From NCBI GenBank assembly GCA_022736495.1, contig DZCR01000064.1:1-16780 (forward strand): a stretch of DNA of 16,780 nucleotides. Reading direction: 5' to 3'. The notes beneath the pieces were generated by a model, which saw only the letters and a program-made list of their open reading frames with translations, was not told the DNA's origin and searched no databases. Source of the DNA: Desulfobacca acetoxidans (GTDB lineage Bacteria > Desulfobacterota > Desulfobaccia > Desulfobaccales > 0-14-0-80-60-11). This document shows, one piece after another, positions 7,457 through 13,396 of the stretch. Both the position numbers and the translations under genes were made by a program. Each line of letters begins with the position of its first letter. Position 1 is the first letter of the stretch.

Positions 7457-7550
7457 CCCCTATCCCCTACGCAGGTATGGCGGGGGAGGGAGTGCGTAAG
7501 AAAACCTTTCGGTAATGAATATATTTTGAAGCTGGGCCAAGGGATAGGGG
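7457..7550 (-). ncRNA. Possible structured RNA (candidate only)
   Basis: A perfect 10-bp inverted repeat, CCCCTATCCC (7457-7466) and GGGATAGGGG (7541-7550), encloses two smaller hairpins: TACGCA/TGCGTA (7468-7473, 7493-7498) and, read on the minus strand, ACC-GAAA-GGT (7513-7504), a short stem capped by a GNRA-type tetraloop. Together they would make a three-way junction. The GNRA loop exists only on the minus strand. The element begins one base past the T-run of the selenoprotein operon terminator. No known RNA family recognised. Confidence 0.25.
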
Positions 7551-7551
7551 C

Positions 7552-7586
7552 AAAAAAAGGAGAGTCAAGGCCCTGCCCGACTCTCC
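7552..7586 (-). terminator. Intrinsic terminator of the selenoprotein operon
   Basis: On the minus strand GGAGAGTC (7586-7579), a 12-nt loop, GACTCTCC (7566-7559), then seven T residues (7558-7552): a perfect 8-bp stem with a canonical U-tract. It lies about 47 bp after the stop codon of the selenoprotein gene. A second small hairpin (CCCGCA-ACC-TGCGGG, 7605-7619) lies between the gene and the terminator and has no U-tract. Confidence 0.88.
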
Positions 7587-7632
7587 CCCGAATATTTTGT
7601 AGGGCCCGCAACCTGCGGGTGATTTAGACTTT

Positions 7633-7848
7633 TCAGGAACCTCCAAACCCGATGCTGATCTTCTCACCCTCCACCATGACCGGCACCCGGCGGTTGCCGT
7701 GGGTGAGCTCCAGCATCTCGGCCAGAGCCTGCTCGTCCTCTTTGACGTCCCGATAAATGACCGTCAAGCCTTCCTTAGTCTTGGCCTCCCGGGCCTGCTG
7801 GGTGAAAGGTCAGGTTGTTTTGCCGAAAATGGTGATTTCCTGGGTCAT
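7633..7848 (-). CDS. Glutaredoxin-like selenoprotein (UGA-encoded Sec at residue 13)
   Basis: A 71-residue thioredoxin-fold protein read from ATG 7848 to TGA 7635-7633, with an in-frame TGA at 7812-7810. Reading that UGA as selenocysteine gives ITIFGKTTUPFTQQAREAK: a beta strand, then U13-P-F-T16 exactly where glutaredoxins have CPFC. The rest also fits glutaredoxin: the second strand LTVIYRDV (28-35), the cis-proline motif RRVPVMVEG (53-61) and a GFGG end. The resolving cysteine is replaced by Thr, so a monothiol (selenol) mechanism is expected. AGGAG lies seven bases before the ATG and directly follows the stop codon of the AMIN-domain gene, so translation is probably coupled. No signal peptide: cytoplasmic. 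I recall a catalogued 'Uxx-star' glutaredoxin-like selenoprotein family that this would fit; not checked. The alternative, a nonsense-mutated gene, is less likely given the intact frame, ribosome-binding site and SECIS-like hairpin. Confidence 0.88.
7769..7812 (-). promoter_or_regulatory. Candidate bacterial SECIS element
   Basis: The RNA just after the UGA (7812-7810) can fold with GGCC (7795-7792) pairing to GGCC (7786-7783) around the loop CGGGA, and an outer CCTT/AAGG pairing closing it. The apical loop begins about 18 nt after the UGA and has G at its second position, as expected for SelB-binding bacterial SECIS hairpins. Found by eye, not folded by program. Confidence 0.6.
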
Positions 7849-7859
7849 CGCTCATCTCC

Positions 7860-9077
7860 TTAATGGGAACTGTCCACATAATAAACCTTTATGTAGAGAA
7901 AATCCACCAGATTTAAGAATATCAGGGGTCTTTCCGACACAGTGAACTGCACCCCTTCAAACCGGGGACTTACCTTTGCCTTGATATGCTTCATGACCTT
8001 ATCAATTACCTGGGGGTCCGAGGGAGAGGCGAGCTTCAGGAAGTTCTGGAACACCGCCGCATCGCGCAGCGCCAGGGCTTGAGTCTCTTGCCGCAGCTTC
8101 ACCCGCAGGGGTTTGAGCGCATCGTCAAAGAAATCGCCGATGTCCTCGAATTTCGTCTTGATTTTAGCGAAACTCCACTGGCGCAGGGACTGGTATTCGC
8201 TGGCGGCTTGGCTTTTAATGTTGTCCGTAGTCAACATGATGATGGAGATATTGGGCGTATTGGGGACATTGGCCGGCAGGTAGGCGATCTTCACCGATAA
8301 CTCCGGATACCTGCTATTGGTGAGGATGAAGTCGCGGCTGAAGCGCGTCCCCGGCCGATCATACCGGTGGGAATCAGACATCCGCCAGCCCTCGGTTTCC
8401 AAACCTTGGAACAGGTTGGCGGCCTTGGGCATTAAACTGCACAGTTCGCCGAAGCTGCCAGGGGCCACGTTGCCCTGGGGGGCCCGATAACCGTAATCGC
8501 TGCTTGGGGGCTCCCGCGGCTCGGGAACCGTTGGCGGCTCAGGGGGCGTTTCTCTCTGCTGAACCTCTTCCCGTGGTGCGAGCTCTGGCGCAGGTGGCGC
8601 GGGGGCCGATGGCGCGACAACCCGGGCCTGGGGCGGCCCCTTGGGATCGGGGTTCAATCCCAAAATAAAAAACGTCTGTCCCGCCGAGCCCGGCCGGCTC
8701 TTCTGCCAATAGACGTAGGGCCTCTCAGGGAAGAGTTCCAGAATGATGCGCACCCCGCCTTGAGCCGAGGTGGTTTCGGTCACAATCTGCCGGACTAAAG
8801 ACTCATCGCCCTCCAAGCGGGTGGGTAGCTGTCCCGCCCGGGCTTGAGGGAAGTCCACCACCAGTTGCGGTTTGCCCGAGACCTCCCGGGTGGTCACCAG
8901 GGGCGAAGCGGCCCGGTCCAGCACCACCGTGAGCAGGGTATTCGGCCCCACTTTGCTTAAACCTAGACGGCGCACCTCCACCGCGCCGCTGGCCCCCCAG
9001 GCGTAATGGGCGCAACACAAGAGCACTACGAGCAATCCCAACAGACTCCTGCCCGGCTTCACAGACGAGATCGGCAT
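7860..9077 (-). CDS. Exported AMIN-domain protein with unknown C-terminal domain
   Basis: A 405-residue protein. Residues 1-28 form a signal peptide ending near AWG-AS. Residues about 31-140 look like an AMIN domain, a beta-rich module that targets proteins to septal or pole peptidoglycan or to secretin complexes (VEVRRLGLSKVGPNTLLTVV, QLVVDFPQAR, VRQIVTE, GGVRIILELF). Residues 148-195 are a Pro/Glu/Ala-rich linker. Residues about 205-405 form a domain I do not recognise, rich in charged helices near its end. The ATG at 9077 lies 16 nt from AGGAGGG (9100-9094), too far for usual spacing; an in-frame ATT at 9086 is seven bases from it and could be the true start. The gene starts 13 bp after the lipoprotein stop and its own stop abuts the selenoprotein ribosome-binding site: third gene of four in the operon. 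Confidence 0.75.
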   Translation of the reverse strand: MPISSVKPGRSLLGLLVVLLCCAHYAWGASGAVEVRRLGLSKVGPNTLLTVVLDRAASPLVTTREVSGKPQLVVDFPQARAGQLPTRLEGDESLVRQIVTETTSAQGGVRIILELFPERPYVYWQKSRPGSAGQTFFILGLNPDPKGPPQARVVAPSAPAPPAPELAPREEVQQRETPPEPPTVPEPREPPSSDYGYRAPQGNVAPGSFGELCSLMPKAANLFQGLETEGWRMSDSHRYDRPGTRFSRDFILTNSRYPELSVKIAYLPANVPNTPNISIIMLTTDNIKSQAASEYQSLRQWSFAKIKTKFEDIGDFFDDALKPLRVKLRQETQALALRDAAVFQNFLKLASPSDPQVIDKVMKHIKAKVSPRFEGVQFTVSERPLIFLNLVDFLYIKVYYVDSSH

Positions 9078-9090
9078 ACCGGTAATGCTG

Positions 9091-9468
9091 TTACCCTCCT
9101 TCCCCGACCCGCCTGAAGCTCACACAGGAGCCGGGTGGACATCCAGGGTGCCACTCACCGCTCATATCCGCGGACAATATTTTGCCGCCCTCACTGGGGG
9201 TGACGACCAGGATGGCGCCGGTTTTGGTGTAAATAAAAATCTTCCCGTCGTTTATTAGCCAAGTGAACTCAACGGTCTTACCCGCCAGTGTCCAGGTCCC
9301 CCGGCCGTCCTCTTTGAGATCCAGGGTGACGTTACCTTTACCGGCAAAGGTATCCACGGATTTATACGTTCCGGCGAGGCTTGAGCGCGATTCCCCACAA
9401 CCTGACAGGACCAGAACCATTAGGACCAGAACCAGGACTGCCGCTAGCCTTACGAAGTCTTTTTTCAT
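9091..9468 (-). CDS. Small lipoprotein
   Basis: A 125-residue protein with a type II signal peptide: basic start MKKDF, hydrophobic core, lipobox LVLSGC with the lipidated cysteine at C24. The mature part of about 100 residues is predicted by eye to be all beta (GTYKSVDTF, GNVTLDLKEDGRGTWTL, KTVEFTWLINDGKIFIYT), in the style of lipocalin-like or META-like small barrels, but no family is certain. Two further cysteines near the end (HPGCPPGSCVSF, C110 and C115) could form a disulfide or be a redox substrate, which is of interest beside a redox gene. The ATG overlaps the TGA of the upstream fusion gene (ATGA), so translation is probably coupled. Function unknown. Confidence 0.8.
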   Translation of the reverse strand: MKKDFVRLAAVLVLVLMVLVLSGCGESRSSLAGTYKSVDTFAGKGNVTLDLKEDGRGTWTLAGKTVEFTWLINDGKIFIYTKTGAILVVTPSEGGKILSADMSGEWHPGCPPGSCVSFRRVGEGG

Positions 9469-10901
9469 ATCTTTCTATCCCGTAAGATGAACCCTCCCCG
9501 ATCCAACACAAATAAGCGATCGTAGAGGAAAATTTGGATACACATGACCACCATGGCGAAATTCTTCATAACTTTCAGCCAGTTGACTGGTTCACCCACT
9601 TCTCCGACACAGCCGCAGTTAATGGGCATTTGATGCAAAATGGCATTCACCAGTCCCACAATAAAGATGATGTTCATGGCGGCGATGAGCGTAGCCGCAG
9701 CCCTGGTGCGGATGCCCAGGATCAGGAAGAGGCCGCAGACCAGTTCGGCCCACGGCAGGGCCAAGGCCCAGAGGTTAACGCCCCACCATGGCATCATATC
9801 GTAATCCACCACGTTGAGGGCAAAGACCGCGGGGCGCAAGATTTTACTCAAGGCGAACGAAATAAAGATGGCCCCCAAAAGCACCCGGCAGAACACCGAC
9901 AGGTAAGGACTGCGGCGGATGGGCGGAATCAGGATAAGTAAAAAGATGCTCACCGGAATCCACTCCAGGAAGCCAGGCAGGCCCAGCGGCATGGCGGGAG
10001 GTTCTTTGGGAGTCCGTTTTTCCAGGGGAAAAACCTTCGTCCAGGCATCGTAGTCTTTCATCACCACCACGTGCTTTAAACCTTTTTGGATCAACAAGCG
10101 AGCCAGATCGACGTCCATGCGACGACTGAAGGTGCCCCCATAGACAATGAGGGTTTTGTCCTTGTCCCCCGGCGTCTGGTCCAAGGTAAACTGGAACATG
10201 GGATACATAATGTCGAACAGAATTTCCGGCAGATTCTGGGAGCCCTTGATGTGTTCCTGCTCGAAGAAGGCGCTTTTCCGGGCATCAACGAAAATGGCCT
10301 TATGATCTCGGGCCAAGGCTACGGCCTGGTCAGTGGTAATCTCGGGGACGCCGGGTTGGCCCCAACCTTGAATCAGGGGAATCCGGTTGTCGTTGTAAAT
10401 GTTAAAAACCAGGGCGAGAATGAGGCTCAGCCCCCCCATGAGGACATAGTCGAACCAGGAAACTTGCCGGAGCTTGACCTGGTGGACCACCTCGGTCTCC
10501 AGGCGGCTGTCCCCGGCCACTAGCCAGTCGGACAACTGCCGGATGATGTGCCGGGCCAACTGGGGATTTTGGTCCAAGAGGCGGTCGAATTCTTCTTTGG
10601 AGACCTTGATAAGTTTTGAATCGACCGCAGCCTCAACCGAAGCGGTACGGGGGCGCCCCGTCACCAGGGCCACTTCTCCGAAATAGCTGCCGGCCGGCAA
10701 TTCGGTCAACTCGGTCCGAATCCCTTCGGCAGTTTCCCGGAAGACCCGCACTGAACCGCTTTGGATGACGTAGAAAAATTCCGGTGTCTCTCCCTGGCTG
10801 ACGAGGCGTGTGCCCGCCGGCACGCTCACCTCCTGCCCCAAGCGGTTAAGCTTGAGGCCTGCGGCCTCCGCCGCCCCTGTGGGTTTTTCTGTTGCCTCCA
10901 T
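9465..10901 (-). CDS. Fusion: cyclic nucleotide-binding domain, Cys-less rhodanese domain, MauE/DoxX-like membrane domain
   Basis: A 478-residue protein with three recognisable parts. Residues 20-130 are a Crp/PKA-type cyclic nucleotide-binding domain with an intact phosphate-binding cassette, YFGEVALVTGRPRTASVEA (E76, R85, T86), so ligand binding is plausible; no DNA-binding domain follows. A membrane segment (about 151-168) leads to a rhodanese domain (about 183-290: AIFVDARKSAFFEQEHIKGS) whose catalytic loop reads VYGGTFSRR, with Gly255 where active rhodaneses have Cys, so it should not transfer sulfur. Residues 312-462 contain about five membrane segments resembling MauE/DoxX proteins, with PINCGCVGE (C429, C431) matching the CGC(F)G motif of MauE, which is linked to disulfide handling in methylamine dehydrogenase maturation. 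AGGAAA about seven bases before the ATG supports the start. First gene of the selenoprotein operon. Confidence 0.85.
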   Translation of the reverse strand: MEATEKPTGAAEAAGLKLNRLGQEVSVPAGTRLVSQGETPEFFYVIQSGSVRVFRETAEGIRTELTELPAGSYFGEVALVTGRPRTASVEAAVDSKLIKVSKEEFDRLLDQNPQLARHIIRQLSDWLVAGDSRLETEVVHQVKLRQVSWFDYVLMGGLSLILALVFNIYNDNRIPLIQGWGQPGVPEITTDQAVALARDHKAIFVDARKSAFFEQEHIKGSQNLPEILFDIMYPMFQFTLDQTPGDKDKTLIVYGGTFSRRMDVDLARLLIQKGLKHVVVMKDYDAWTKVFPLEKRTPKEPPAMPLGLPGFLEWIPVSIFLLILIPPIRRSPYLSVFCRVLLGAIFISFALSKILRPAVFALNVVDYDMMPWWGVNLWALALPWAELVCGLFLILGIRTRAAATLIAAMNIIFIVGLVNAILHQMPINCGCVGEVGEPVNWLKVMKNFAMVVMCIQIFLYDRLFVLDRGGFILRDRKI

Positions 10902-10988
10902 GCGTTGTTTCCTATGGGTTGATGAGTTTAGTTGCCGGGCCGACCTGGGAACACTTACGAAAAATCCAAAAATCCTGCCTTCTGTCTT

Positions 10989-11132
10989 TTACCATAAGAT
11001 GATGGGGATGTGAACTCCGCCTGAACCTTCAAGGCGCAAATAATTGCCGCGCAACTGCATGGTGACTTCGGCGATGTCCTCTTTAACCGAATAAAAAGGA
11101 TAAAAATAATTCAAGTCAGATTGTTTTCTCAA
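10989..11132 (-). pseudogene. Short open frame, possible gene remnant
   Basis: A minus-strand frame from TTG 11132 to TAA 10991-10989 encodes 47 residues, including DIAEVTMQLRGNYLRLEG and ending GVHIPIILW. The composition of the second half looks protein-like (alternating polar and hydrophobic residues as in beta strands) and the region is too short for a domain I know. A stop lies just upstream, there is no good ribosome-binding site, and an internal ATG would give a very short peptide. It could be the end of a decayed gene or chance. Confidence 0.25.
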
Positions 11133-11141
11133 TTTGAGAAA
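11125..11141. promoter_or_regulatory. Palindrome, candidate operator 1
   Basis: TTTCTCAA-T-TTGAGAAA, a perfect 8+1+8 dyad in the divergent control region, followed by an AT-rich run. It shares the half-site core TTCTC/GAGAA with the palindrome 39 bp away (centre to centre), suggesting a pair of sites for one dimeric regulator. On RNA it could instead form a short hairpin. Confidence 0.45.
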
Positions 11142-11163
11142 TTTTTATTAAGCATCCTGACCA

Positions 11164-11180
11164 TTCTCTCAAGGAGAGAA
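11164..11180. promoter_or_regulatory. Palindrome, candidate operator 2
   Basis: TTCTCTC-AAG-GAGAGAA, a perfect 7+3+7 dyad, with the same outer TTCTC and GAGAA words and the same following AATT as operator 1. Confidence 0.45.
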
Positions 11181-11349
11181 ATTTGCTGCCGGTCTCTGGA
11201 GTAGGATTTTTGTTGTAAATAAATTACTTGTAAATTCATATAGTTATAACGTATCTTTTTCGGGAGGCTTGGCAAGCCAATTGCATTAGTACCCTATGCG
11301 CTAGGAGTGCGCTAGCTTTATTTCGCCGATACGTGAGGAACTGACCTAT

Positions 11350-12717
11350 ATGCGAACCACCATCTCTGCCTTTCCCTGGACTCAGGTGAAATGGCGCTCC
11401 AAAGAGGAACAGCGAGTCCAGGCCATTGACTTGACCCTCAAGATTTTAGTGCCGCTCATCTTGTCGGTTTGTCTGGTAGTTGCCCTGAAGGTGGGCTCTT
11501 TTAATGGTTATCTCAATTTGTTGAGCCGCCAGAGCTTCGGTTCTCCCCTGATGGCCCTGGGGGCGGGCTTCACCCTGATCTACCTGGCCTTCCAACTGGT
11601 GCGCACCGTCCTGTGGCTGCGCTATAAAGCTTATCCCGTACCTCCGGGCCCCTTGCCTCGGGTCACCGTCATTATTCCGGCTTATAACGAAGGCGCCATG
11701 GTGGAGAAATCCATCTACGCCGCAGTCGCCTCGGACTATCCCGCCGACCGGCTGGAAATTATCTGCATTGACGACGGTTCCAAGGACGACACCTGGTCCT
11801 ACATTGACCGGGCCCGCAAACGCTACCCTAAACTGATCAAGGCCATACGTTTTCCCAAAAACCGGGGTAAGAAAGAAGGCCTATATGCCGGCTTCACCCG
11901 GGGCAAGGGCGATTTCTTTGTCACCATCGACTCCGACAGCGTGATTGCCCCCGATACCGTCAAACAGGTCATTGCACCCATGCTCAACGATCCCCGGATT
12001 GGCGCGGTAGCGGGCAACGTCAAGGTCTACAACCGGCTCCACAGCGTCATGGCCCGGATGCTGGCGGTGCGCTTCGTTCTGGCCTTTGATTTCCTCCGGG
12101 CTTCACAATCCATGTACGGCTGCGTCACCTGCACCCCCGGGGCCTTGTCCGCCTACCGGGCCGCGGTGCTCAAACCCGTACTCAAGGAATGGCGCTCCCA
12201 GACCTTTATGGGCCTGCCCGCCAACATCGGCGAAGATCGGGCCCTGACCAACTTCGTGCTGCGCCGGGGCTATTATACCTCGTACCAGCGCAGCGCCCTG
12301 GTTCACACCATGGTGCCCGAAACCTATCGCGGCCTGTGTCGTATGTACCTGCGCTGGGATCGCAGCAATTTCCGGGAAAACTGGGTCCAGCTCAAGTTCA
12401 TTTTCAGCAAGTACCGGTCGCAACACCGGCTGTTGCCCATCCTGGATTTTTTCGTCACCCAGATCGAGTTTCCCCTGACCTACCTCTTTCTGGGCCTGCT
12501 GCTCGTTTCCTTCTGGCTTTATCCCATCGTGGCGCTGAAATTCTTCGCCGGCCTGGGCGTCCTCACCCTGGTCTGGATGTACCACTACATCCACCAGGAA
12601 CGGGACATGGATTTCGTCTACGGCATCCTCTATTCCTACTTCGCCTTTTTCGCCCTCAACTGGGTGCAACCCTGGGCCTTCCTCACCGTCCGCAACGACC
12701 GCTGGCTGACGCGCTAA
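11350..12717 (+). CDS. Family 2 membrane glycosyltransferase, hyaluronan/chitin synthase-like
   Basis: A 455-residue processive-type GT2 enzyme that would polymerise a UDP-sugar and export the chain through its own membrane domain. Two N-terminal membrane segments (about 32-48 and 68-91) precede the GT-A domain: VTVIIPAYNE (105-114), IDDGSKDDT (140-148), the DxD motif TIDSDS (D194, D196), CTPGALSAYR (261-270), GEDRALTNFVLRRG with the acceptor-activating Asp296, and RMYLRWDRSNFREN (331-344), the equivalent of Q/RxxRW. The last is typical of hyaluronan synthase, NodC and chitin synthase relatives. About three membrane segments follow (366-440). No PilZ domain and no BcsB-like partner nearby. 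GAGG about 11 bases upstream supports the ATG at 11350. Product polysaccharide unknown. A stem-loop at 12745-12777 follows. Confidence 0.9.
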   Translation: MRTTISAFPWTQVKWRSKEEQRVQAIDLTLKILVPLILSVCLVVALKVGSFNGYLNLLSRQSFGSPLMALGAGFTLIYLAFQLVRTVLWLRYKAYPVPPGPLPRVTVIIPAYNEGAMVEKSIYAAVASDYPADRLEIICIDDGSKDDTWSYIDRARKRYPKLIKAIRFPKNRGKKEGLYAGFTRGKGDFFVTIDSDSVIAPDTVKQVIAPMLNDPRIGAVAGNVKVYNRLHSVMARMLAVRFVLAFDFLRASQSMYGCVTCTPGALSAYRAAVLKPVLKEWRSQTFMGLPANIGEDRALTNFVLRRGYYTSYQRSALVHTMVPETYRGLCRMYLRWDRSNFRENWVQLKFIFSKYRSQHRLLPILDFFVTQIEFPLTYLFLGLLLVSFWLYPIVALKFFAGLGVLTLVWMYHYIHQERDMDFVYGILYSYFAFFALNWVQPWAFLTVRNDRWLTR

Positions 12718-12744
12718 AGCGTGATTATAGAGAAGAAGAATAGA

Positions 12745-12777
12745 GGGAGGGGCAGAGCCTGAACTAGAGCCCCTCCC
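12745..12777 (+). terminator. Stem-loop after the glycosyltransferase gene
   Basis: Perfect 9-bp GC-rich inverted repeat GGGAGGGGC (12745-12753) and GCCCCTCCC (12769-12777) with a 15-nt loop. No U-tract follows directly (GTTGCTCATAAAAG), so it may terminate poorly, stabilise the upstream mRNA end, or attenuate the META gene 41 bp downstream. Confidence 0.55.
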
Positions 12778-12817
12778 GTTGCTCATAAAAGTTTTGCAAA
12801 AGAGATAGAGGTGTGGA

Positions 12818-13258
12818 ATGAGACGGTCACAAAGGAGACTTGCTGCCCTCGTGATTTTTCTGGTGGTCGCCTGGGGGGCCGCAGCTTGGGCAGAATCGCC
12901 TGATGCACCGCTCCTGGAAACTTACTGGAAGGCAATGAAAATCGGCGAAGCCCCTGTCACCGTGCCATCCGGCCAGCGGGAACCGCACCTGGTACTTACC
13001 ACGAAGGGCAACCGGGTACGCGGATTTACAGGCTGCAACCGACTCATGGGGGTATTCGCACAGGATGGCGACAGCATCAGTTTTAAGGGATTAGCCACAA
13101 CTAAAATGGCCTGCTCTCCGCCGTTAAACAACCAAGAGTCCGCGTTTTTGCGCGCCTTGGAGGCCACCACAAGGCTGCACATCGCGGGGGACTCACTGGA
13201 ACTGAGGGATGCCTCGGGCAAGGTGCTGATGCGACTTGAGGCTCGCTACTTGCGTTGA
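12818..13258 (+). CDS. Exported META-domain (HslJ-like) protein
   Basis: A 146-residue protein with a signal peptide (residues 1-25, RLAALVIFLVVAWGAAAWA-E) and a META domain, as in the E. coli heat-shock lipoprotein HslJ. Diagnostic stretch: VRGFTGCNRLMGVFAQDG, then TTKMACSPP, ESAFLRAL, and LELRDASGKVLMRLEA. The two cysteines of the motif (GCN and MAC) are present and can form the disulfide usual in the family. Unlike HslJ it has no lipobox, so it should be periplasmic or secreted. AGAGG seven bases before the ATG supports the start. It may share a transcript with the glycosyltransferase (100-bp gap with a stem-loop). Role in envelope stress is inferred from the family only. Confidence 0.88.
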   Translation: MRRSQRRLAALVIFLVVAWGAAAWAESPDAPLLETYWKAMKIGEAPVTVPSGQREPHLVLTTKGNRVRGFTGCNRLMGVFAQDGDSISFKGLATTKMACSPPLNNQESAFLRALEATTRLHIAGDSLELRDASGKVLMRLEARYLR

Positions 13259-13268
13259 TTTTCAACGC
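13252..13268 (+). other. Hairpin spanning the META-gene stop codon
   Basis: GCGTTGA (13252-13258) and TCAACGC (13262-13268) form a perfect 7-bp stem with a TTT loop; the TGA stop codon is in the left arm. No U-tract follows, so it is more likely an mRNA 3'-end structure than a classic terminator. The gap to the convergent MinD-like gene holds only weak AT-rich dyads near 13360-13388. Confidence 0.4.
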
Positions 13269-13396
13269 TGCCCATAGAGTCCGGCTGATTACAGGGGTCA
13301 GCCTTAACCGTCATGCTTTCTTTTCGGGTTGGCGAGGGCTCCTATTGAGTGCGACGCCAGGCTTTAGCCTAAAATTACCATTTTTAGTCCTGCATA

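Larger units (their letters stand above)
10902..11349. promoter_or_regulatory. Divergent regulatory region between the redox operon and the glycosyltransferase
   Basis: A 450-bp region between divergent starts, AT-rich from about 11090 to 11270. It holds two 17-bp palindromes (listed separately), a repeated TTGTAAAT word around 11213 and 11229, a TGCGCTAG direct repeat (11297-11315) and a short open frame on the minus strand (10989-11132). I see no clear-cut sigma70 promoter in either direction. Both promoters should be here because no other start region exists for either transcript. Confidence 0.5.

Noticed and set aside
7810..7812. TGA inside the glutaredoxin-like frame as a nonsense mutation or pseudogene
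   Set aside because: The stop falls exactly at the redox-active position, the remaining frame and ribosome-binding site are intact, and a SECIS-like hairpin follows; selenocysteine is the simpler explanation.
8651..8660. GGTTCAATCC, resembling a tRNA T-arm
   Set aside because: It lies inside the AMIN-domain coding sequence and no acceptor or anticodon arm surrounds it.
11325..11332. GCCGATAC before the glycosyltransferase as a sigma28 -10 box
   Set aside because: No matching -35 box at the right distance, and it would place the transcript start almost on the ribosome-binding site.
12103..12786. 227-residue minus-strand open frame over the glycosyltransferase
   Set aside because: Antisense shadow of a well-conserved GT2 gene; no family likeness of its own.
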